A DNA stretch of 64,000 nt from Euglena gracilis (lineage: Eukaryota > Euglenida > Euglenophyceae > Euglenales), in the NCBI GenBank assembly GCA_039621445.1, contig CP154954.1, forward strand, positions 55,920,838-55,984,837, read 5' to 3'. Both the position numbers and the translations under genes were made by a program. The notes beneath the pieces are model-generated. The model made no database searches. It saw only the letters and a program-made list of their open reading frames with translations, and was not told the DNA's origin. Below are positions 62,760 to 64,000 of the stretch, piece after piece; within the stretch, counting starts at the first letter, position 1; each line of letters starts with the position of its first letter.

Positions 62760-62971
62760 CTGAGCTGCGGTGGGTGATGGGCCAGTGCGCTTGCCACACA
62801 CTGCCGGGGGTCGGCTGGGGGGCAGGCTTCGTCCCTTCCGGCCGCTGCCGCCTCGCAATCGAGTTGGCCGGTCTCCCTGGCCCGGCCTGGCCCGAGCCCC
62901 CAATAGCGCTGTATTCCTTTAGGGTTGCAGTGCGGGTAATTGTTGAAGGCGTACGCCTCTTTAAGCCAGCT
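62760..62971 (-). CDS. Unrecognised gene, exon A
   Basis: Begins after a TTTCAATACAG acceptor and ends at an AG/GTTGTG donor. Encodes SWLKEAYAFNNYPHCNPKGI QRYWG-type sequence, then a Cys-containing ACPPADPRQCVASALAHHPP. Looks like genuine protein, but no family is recognised. Possibly upstream part of the same gene as 60450-59262; the phase to that exon was not tested. Confidence 0.5.
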
Positions 62972-63115
62972 CTGTATTGAAATGAGGGCACCTGCCGGGC
63001 TTTTCACAGCAAGGAAGGTTGCACCTCCTGGGGGGGGATTGAGTGCAACTGTGAGGCAGGGGGGAAGGCGTTTTCCACCTTTCAGGGTCGGAGAATCCTC
63101 CTCCCAGCGTCTAAG

Positions 63116-63116
<1 letters not shown>

Positions 63117-63157
<41 letters not shown>

Positions 63158-63195
63158 GCACACACACACACACACACACACGCACGCACACACAT
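63117..63195. repeat. (CA)n microsatellite
   Basis: CA tract with a CCTG interruption. Confidence 0.95.
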
Positions 63196-63330
63196 GCGCG
63201 CACACACACAACAAACTGAATATCAAAGTTAGGACGACCCCTCCCGGAGGCACCCGGGTCAGACCCCCCCTCCCCCGGGACACAACCAAAGGTGGGCACT
63301 TGTCAAAGGCACTCAAACTCAAACTTGTCA

Positions 63331-63334
63331 AAAG

Positions 63335-63408
<74 letters not shown>
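63331..63408. repeat. (CT)n microsatellite
   Basis: Pure CT tract. Confidence 0.95.
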
Positions 63409-63412
<4 letters not shown>

Positions 63413-63414
63413 GA

Positions 63415-63972
63415 ATGGTGTGGATGGGAAGTGTGTGGTGCGGGAGTGTCGGAGGTGGAGGGGGCTGCTTTGTTTTCATTCCAGGAGGTGCTCTGGGTGG
63501 TGACGGCAGGGCGTCCCCCGCCTGGCCTCCGACACAGCGAAACCGGGGGTGCCGGCTCACTACGCTGCGTCATCACTGGCCCACCACCACGGCCCCCGGT
63601 GTCCTCCTGGAAGGAAAGCTGCCGCTGCTGCTGGCGCTGCTGCTGCTGCTGTTGCTGCTGTCGCTGCTGCTGCTGCTGCTGCTGCCTGCGGGAGCTGGTT
63701 TGGGTCGTTTTGTCAAGTTCGCGGCTTTGCCGGTCCCTTGGGGGGTGGGAGGCTCCTCTGGTGGTTGTTGAACCCTCCCCCCTCCCGCTGGGGCTGGGTT
63801 GCTGCTGCTGCCTTCGGCTGCGGCGGCTTTGGAGCACATCCCATTGGTTGGGGTGTGCGGGGATCGGAGGGGGGCCTGCCCGGCTTGCCCCACTCTCCCC
63901 CCTGGTGCTCCTTTGGTTGGCTGGGGGCACTGACTCCCCCCGAAAATGGCGTTCTTCGAAATTTTCCTTCAT
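63415..63972 (-). CDS. Possible glutamine-repeat coding exon at window edge
   Basis: Open from an ATG at 63972. It reads through QSRRSRRQQQQPSPSGRGEG, a CAG-repeat Gln tract (~63620-63690) and a Ser/Pro-rich stretch to the CT microsatellite. The CAG run alone can create such a frame, and the plus strand gives a Leu run. Low confidence; if real, probably an N-terminal exon of the unrecognised gene. Confidence 0.3.
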
Positions 63973-64000
63973 TTTTTGGAGTTCTCGGGTCAGTGCAGCG

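Overview
This window reads as nuclear DNA of a eukaryote with very sparse coding sequence. Short exons of high third-position G+C lie in kilobases of intron and intergenic DNA packed with poly-C/G tracts, microsatellites and fold-back repeats. I see no bacterial operon structure, rRNA, credible tRNA or CRISPR. Two kinds of intron occur in the same genes: ordinary GT-AG introns, and introns without GT/AG whose first and last ~10-20 bases are inverted repeats of each other, often with a short direct repeat at the joint. That mixture, the GC-rich exons, and a kinetoplastid-like receptor cyclase next to an organelle-type helical-repeat protein fit a euglenid (Euglena-like alga) best. The lineage is an inference, about 0.7.

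Left part (about 4.0-16.0 kb, minus strand): a gene for an octotricopeptide/FASTK-like helical-repeat protein. It has ten exons in continuous phase, about nine repeats of roughly 38-40 residues and a hydrophobic leader, and it runs off the left side without a visible 3' end.

Middle (28.3-54.0 kb, minus strand): one gene of about 27 exons. It encodes a signal peptide, two tandem PstS-like (type 2 periplasmic-binding fold) ectodomains, one transmembrane helix, a juxtamembrane region, a divergent class III nucleotidyl cyclase domain and a C-terminal tail ending at a stop codon. The obvious reading is a surface receptor coupling binding of a small anion to an intracellular cyclase or pseudo-cyclase domain. 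Exon phases close from the start codon to the linker exon at 35.4 kb, and again from 32.3 kb to the stop. Two single-base frameshifts interrupt this, and the exon that should carry the metal-binding aspartate was not found.

Between these genes (16-28 kb) lie a degenerate hAT-type DNA transposon with target duplication, two orphan GC-rich minus-strand exon candidates and repeats. The right end (55-64 kb) holds minus-strand exons of an unrecognised gene, including one intron that looks like a complete TTAAG-ended MITE-like element, an AT-rich island with a ~95-bp-arm palindrome, and a glutamine-repeat reading frame at the edge.

Repeat families seen several times: CACCTATA-ended elements with a 10-bp tandem core; TTAAG-ended elements with a GGCGC/GCGCC hairpin; clusters of GCGCAAATGCGC palindromes; and multi-hairpin AGGATGCT elements. 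One of the last has a perfect 21-bp stem closed by TTCG. Exon boundaries at non-GT-AG introns are ambiguous by a few bases because of the direct repeats.
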